Assembly (NCBI RefSeq): GCF_000621445.1
Contig: NZ_JHYI01000010.1
Span: forward strand, 1 to 64,000
Source of the DNA: Alkalihalobacillus bogoriensis ATCC BAA-922
Lineage (GTDB): Bacteria; Bacillota; Bacilli; Bacillales; Bacillaceae_F
Direction of reading: 5' to 3'
DNA: 64,000 nt
The notes below the pieces were generated by a model. It worked only from the letters and a program-made list of their open reading frames with translations. It was not told the DNA's origin and searched no databases. Numbering within the stretch: position 1 is the stretch's first letter; every line of letters begins with the position of its first letter. The position numbers and the translations under genes are program-made. Shown one piece after another: positions 61,900-64,000 of this stretch.

Positions 61900-63345
61900 A
61901 TGGATGGTGGTACTTTGAGTACATTACCTAACAGCAATATATCAATTGAATTAGACACAACAGACTTGATTATCATCATCGATCGTAATGGTTGGATAAA
62001 ATTTTGTTCGACTGTCTTAAAAAGTATTTTTGGATATCAATCTGACAATTTTCCTTATAAAAATTTTTATGATTGGCTGCACCCAATGAATACGGATGCT
62101 TTTCGTGAATTAATAAAAGACGCGGAATCAAAATTTCATTCAATTGAAACAAATTGTAAAAGTAAACATCATAATGGAAATTGGTTACCACTAAACATAA
62201 AAATGACGCCGTTACAAACTGAATGTGGCAAAGTTAGCGATTTTGTATTGTTTGTTCAAAATCAATCTACAGATTCGATTTTTGAAGAACAGTTAAAACA
62301 TTCGTTAAAAGAATTAATTGATATTAAACAAGCATTAGATGAATCTTCTATCATTGCAATTACTGACCCGAGAGGTAAAATCATTTATGTGAACGATAAG
62401 TTTTGTGAAATCTCACAATATACAAGAGATGAACTTATTGGAAAAGATCATAAAATTATTAATTCAGGTTTTCACAATAAAGATTTTTTCAAACAGCTTT
62501 ACCGAACAATTGGGACAGGTAATGTCTGGAAAGGCGAAATCCAAAATAGAGCAAAAGACGGTTCATTATATTGGGTTCACACGACAATCGTCCCATTTTT
62601 AAATGATAAAGGAAAACCGTACCAATATGTATCAATACGAACAGACATTACAGATCGGAAAAAAGCAGAAGAAATGGTGATGCGTTCGAAAGAGTTGGCG
62701 ATTATTGGTGAGCTGTCTGCCGGAATTGCACACGAAATTAGAAATCCGCTCACTATGCTAAAAGGGTATACAGAGTTTTTGAAAGATGAAACAAAAGAAC
62801 AAGAAAACCTTGAATACTTCGACATTTTGCTAGAAGAAATTGACCGGATTGATTTTATTGTTGGTGAATTCATGGCGTTAGCAAAACCTAAAGCTGCTGA
62901 GTTTATGAAGAAAAATGTGAACACGATAGTCAAACAGATTACTTTATTCTTAAAGTCTGAGGCCAAATATAATAAAGTATCTATATCTATTGAGGAATCT
63001 CCTGAGCCGTTATTTATACACTGTGATGAAAATCGATTGAAGCAAGTTTTTTTAAATATCATGAAAAATGGGATGGAATCAATGCCAAAAGGTGGGCATT
63101 TATATGTTTCCATAAAGAAAGAAAATAATCATGCTGTTGTTACGATTCGCGATGAAGGAGTCGGGATTCCTCCTGAACAATTAAAAAAATTAAGTGAACC
63201 TTTTTTCTCGACAAAGAAAAAGGGGAATGGCTTAGGTTTAATGGTCAGTTATAAAATTATCGATGAACATCAGGGGACAGTTCAAGTAGAAAGCGAAGTC
63301 GATAAGGGAACTACATTTATAATTTCATTGCCAGTAATTAATTGA
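61900..63345 (+). CDS. Soluble PAS-PAS histidine kinase, sporulation-kinase type
   Basis: 481 aa, no membrane span. PAS 1 (about 18-120), PAS 2 with PAC (about 145-255: ITDPRGKIIYVNDKFCEISQ, WKGEIQNRAKDGSLYWVHTT), HisKA with phosphorylation site H278 in ELSAGIAHEIRNPLTMLKGY, and HATPase: NIMKNGMESMPKGG (N box), DEGVGIPP (G1), KGNGLGLMVSYKIIDEH (G2). The HEIRNPLT context is that of KinA/KinE-type kinases that feed Spo0F. No response regulator is adjacent, as usual for these orphan kinases. Start ATG 61900 is weakly supported; a TTG at 61915 is an alternative. Confidence 0.85.
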   Translation: MDGGTLSTLPNSNISIELDTTDLIIIIDRNGWIKFCSTVLKSIFGYQSDNFPYKNFYDWLHPMNTDAFRELIKDAESKFHSIETNCKSKHHNGNWLPLNIKMTPLQTECGKVSDFVLFVQNQSTDSIFEEQLKHSLKELIDIKQALDESSIIAITDPRGKIIYVNDKFCEISQYTRDELIGKDHKIINSGFHNKDFFKQLYRTIGTGNVWKGEIQNRAKDGSLYWVHTTIVPFLNDKGKPYQYVSIRTDITDRKKAEEMVMRSKELAIIGELSAGIAHEIRNPLTMLKGYTEFLKDETKEQENLEYFDILLEEIDRIDFIVGEFMALAKPKAAEFMKKNVNTIVKQITLFLKSEAKYNKVSISIEESPEPLFIHCDENRLKQVFLNIMKNGMESMPKGGHLYVSIKKENNHAVVTIRDEGVGIPPEQLKKLSEPFFSTKKKGNGLGLMVSYKIIDEHQGTVQVESEVDKGTTFIISLPVIN

Positions 63346-63393
63346 AAATGAAAAGAACGGCTCAAATGGTAGAGTCGTTCTTTTCATTTTTAA
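63344..63393 (+). terminator. Terminator of the PAS kinase gene
   Basis: AAAATGAAAAGAACG.CTC (63345-63363) pairs with GAG.CGTTCTTTTCATTTT (63372-63390), then T. Confidence 0.92.
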
Positions 63394-63637
63394 TTTAATT
63401 TTATCAAATTAATAAAGAGTAAACGGAGTAACTATAAAGGTAGCGGTATAAAGTCCAGGAGTATACGTTTTTTTTATACAAAAGACTGCAAGATGTGAAA
63501 TGCGGTAGGAAAACAAGCAAAAATAATACATACAAAACTGCGCTCTAAGTACTTCTTATGAAAAAAAGAAGAAAAGGAGAATAAGAAGTTTTAACCGAAT
63601 AGTTTATAATAGAAAACAATAGCGAGTGGAGAATGGT

Positions 63638-64000
63638 ATGGAACTATTTGTTAACGAAATAAAAGATTTAATATTAAATGCTTTTTTCATTTTTACCTTT
63701 TTGTTTGTATTTGTGAATTTTATTCAAAATAGAAAACATAGTGATATCATTTTATTTATGGTGTCTTCCCTTCTTATTATCATGTGTATGGTTTTTCCTA
63801 TTACGTTAAGTGGAGATCATATTTTTGATATGCGTCATGTACCTTTTATTATAGGTGCTTTGTACGGTGGAAGAAAATACGCGGTTGCGTTATTCGTTGT
63901 TTTGACGGTTTTTCGTTTTTATATAGGCGGTGTCGGAGCGTATGGATCGTTTATAAATAACGGACTATTATTAGGGGTTCTATGGTTTGTTATTCCTTAC
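63638..64000 (+). CDS. 5TM-5TMR_LYT membrane protein, KinB-like N-terminus (partial)
   Basis: 121 codons open to the window end. Start ATG 63638 follows GTGGAG by seven bases. At least four membrane helices, with DIILFMVSSLLIIMCMVFP, DHIFDMRHVPFIIGALYGGR and TVFRFYIGGVGAYGSFINNG, the pattern of the 5TM-5TMR_LYT sensor domain of KinB, LytS and diguanylate cyclases. After a sporulation-type kinase and with a KapB-like gene in the window, KinB is the most likely identity, but the catalytic part is beyond the end. Confidence 0.75.
   Translation, partial: MELFVNEIKDLILNAFFIFTFLFVFVNFIQNRKHSDIILFMVSSLLIIMCMVFPITLSGDHIFDMRHVPFIIGALYGGRKYAVALFVVLTVFRFYIGGVGAYGSFINNGLLLGVLWFVIPY

Overview
The window looks like a chromosomal segment of a low-GC, endospore-forming Bacillaceae species. 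Evidence for this: strong AGGAGG-type ribosome binding sites, frequent GTG/TTG starts, dense intrinsic terminators, and sporulation or Bacillus-type genes (KapB-like, YpjP-like, YhcN/YlaJ lipoproteins, a Spo0E-like peptide, Tlp, PAS histidine kinases, YknWXYZ, FosB). I see no rRNA, tRNA, CRISPR array, intact insertion sequence or complete prophage.

Layout. 1-8000: a paralogue-rich, unstable region. It holds three tandem copies of a 93-aa membrane protein gene (the third frameshifted), three VWA-domain lipoprotein genes (the third broken by an exact 26-bp tandem duplication), and decayed relatives of both small membrane genes, giving an A-B-VWA-A-B plan. 8100-12900: YpjP-like, small membrane proteins, KapB-like, a PucR-type regulator, a DUF4269-like nucleotidyltransferase. 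13100-17700 (minus): an acyltransferase and a two-gene operon for an FN3 protein and a phage-tail-spike-like beta-helix protein. 18068-24210: a five-gene catabolic operon that looks like ectoine degradation (DoeA-like M24, M20 deacetylase, aldehyde dehydrogenase) but also contains a gamma-family PLP enzyme and a short homoserine dehydrogenase. 24350-24744: two near-identical terminators framing a dispersed repeat and a 181-bp imperfect inverted repeat. 24812-28400: two transporters, then dapA on the minus strand behind a clear lysine riboswitch with terminator. 28577-33566: spore lipoproteins, a Spo0E-like gene, DUF523/DUF1722, YidD, fosB. 34025-38649: a chemoreceptor, a divergent regulator/drug-exporter pair and an MFS transporter. 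39369-41475: a type II restriction-modification pair. 41500-48040: phosphatase, nucleoside phosphorylase remnant, RlmI-like methyltransferase, cold-shock protein, AAA ATPase, lactonase. 48086-48752: a repeat-rich interval. 48748-51946: acyl-CoA dehydrogenase-like protein, YeiH-type exporter and its divergent LysR regulator. 51949-55710: yknWXYZ behind a near-perfect sigma-W promoter. 55806-64000: Tlp, wall hydrolase, GTPase, CAP-domain lipoprotein, polysaccharide deacetylase, a soluble PAS kinase and the start of a KinB-like membrane kinase.

How the parts connect. Aspartate semialdehyde is a common node: the inferred ectoine operon should produce it, its aldehyde dehydrogenase and homoserine dehydrogenase could consume it, and the riboswitch-controlled DapA uses it for lysine/diaminopimelate. 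KapB, the Spo0E-like protein and two PAS/5TM kinases point to the sporulation phosphorelay. Several dispersed non-coding repeat families (a 108-bp element with inverted ends, a four-core CGGACATATGTTCCG dyad element, a 52-bp tandem repeat) sit between genes, sometimes supplying their stop codons.

All functions are from reading the sequence; no database search was run.
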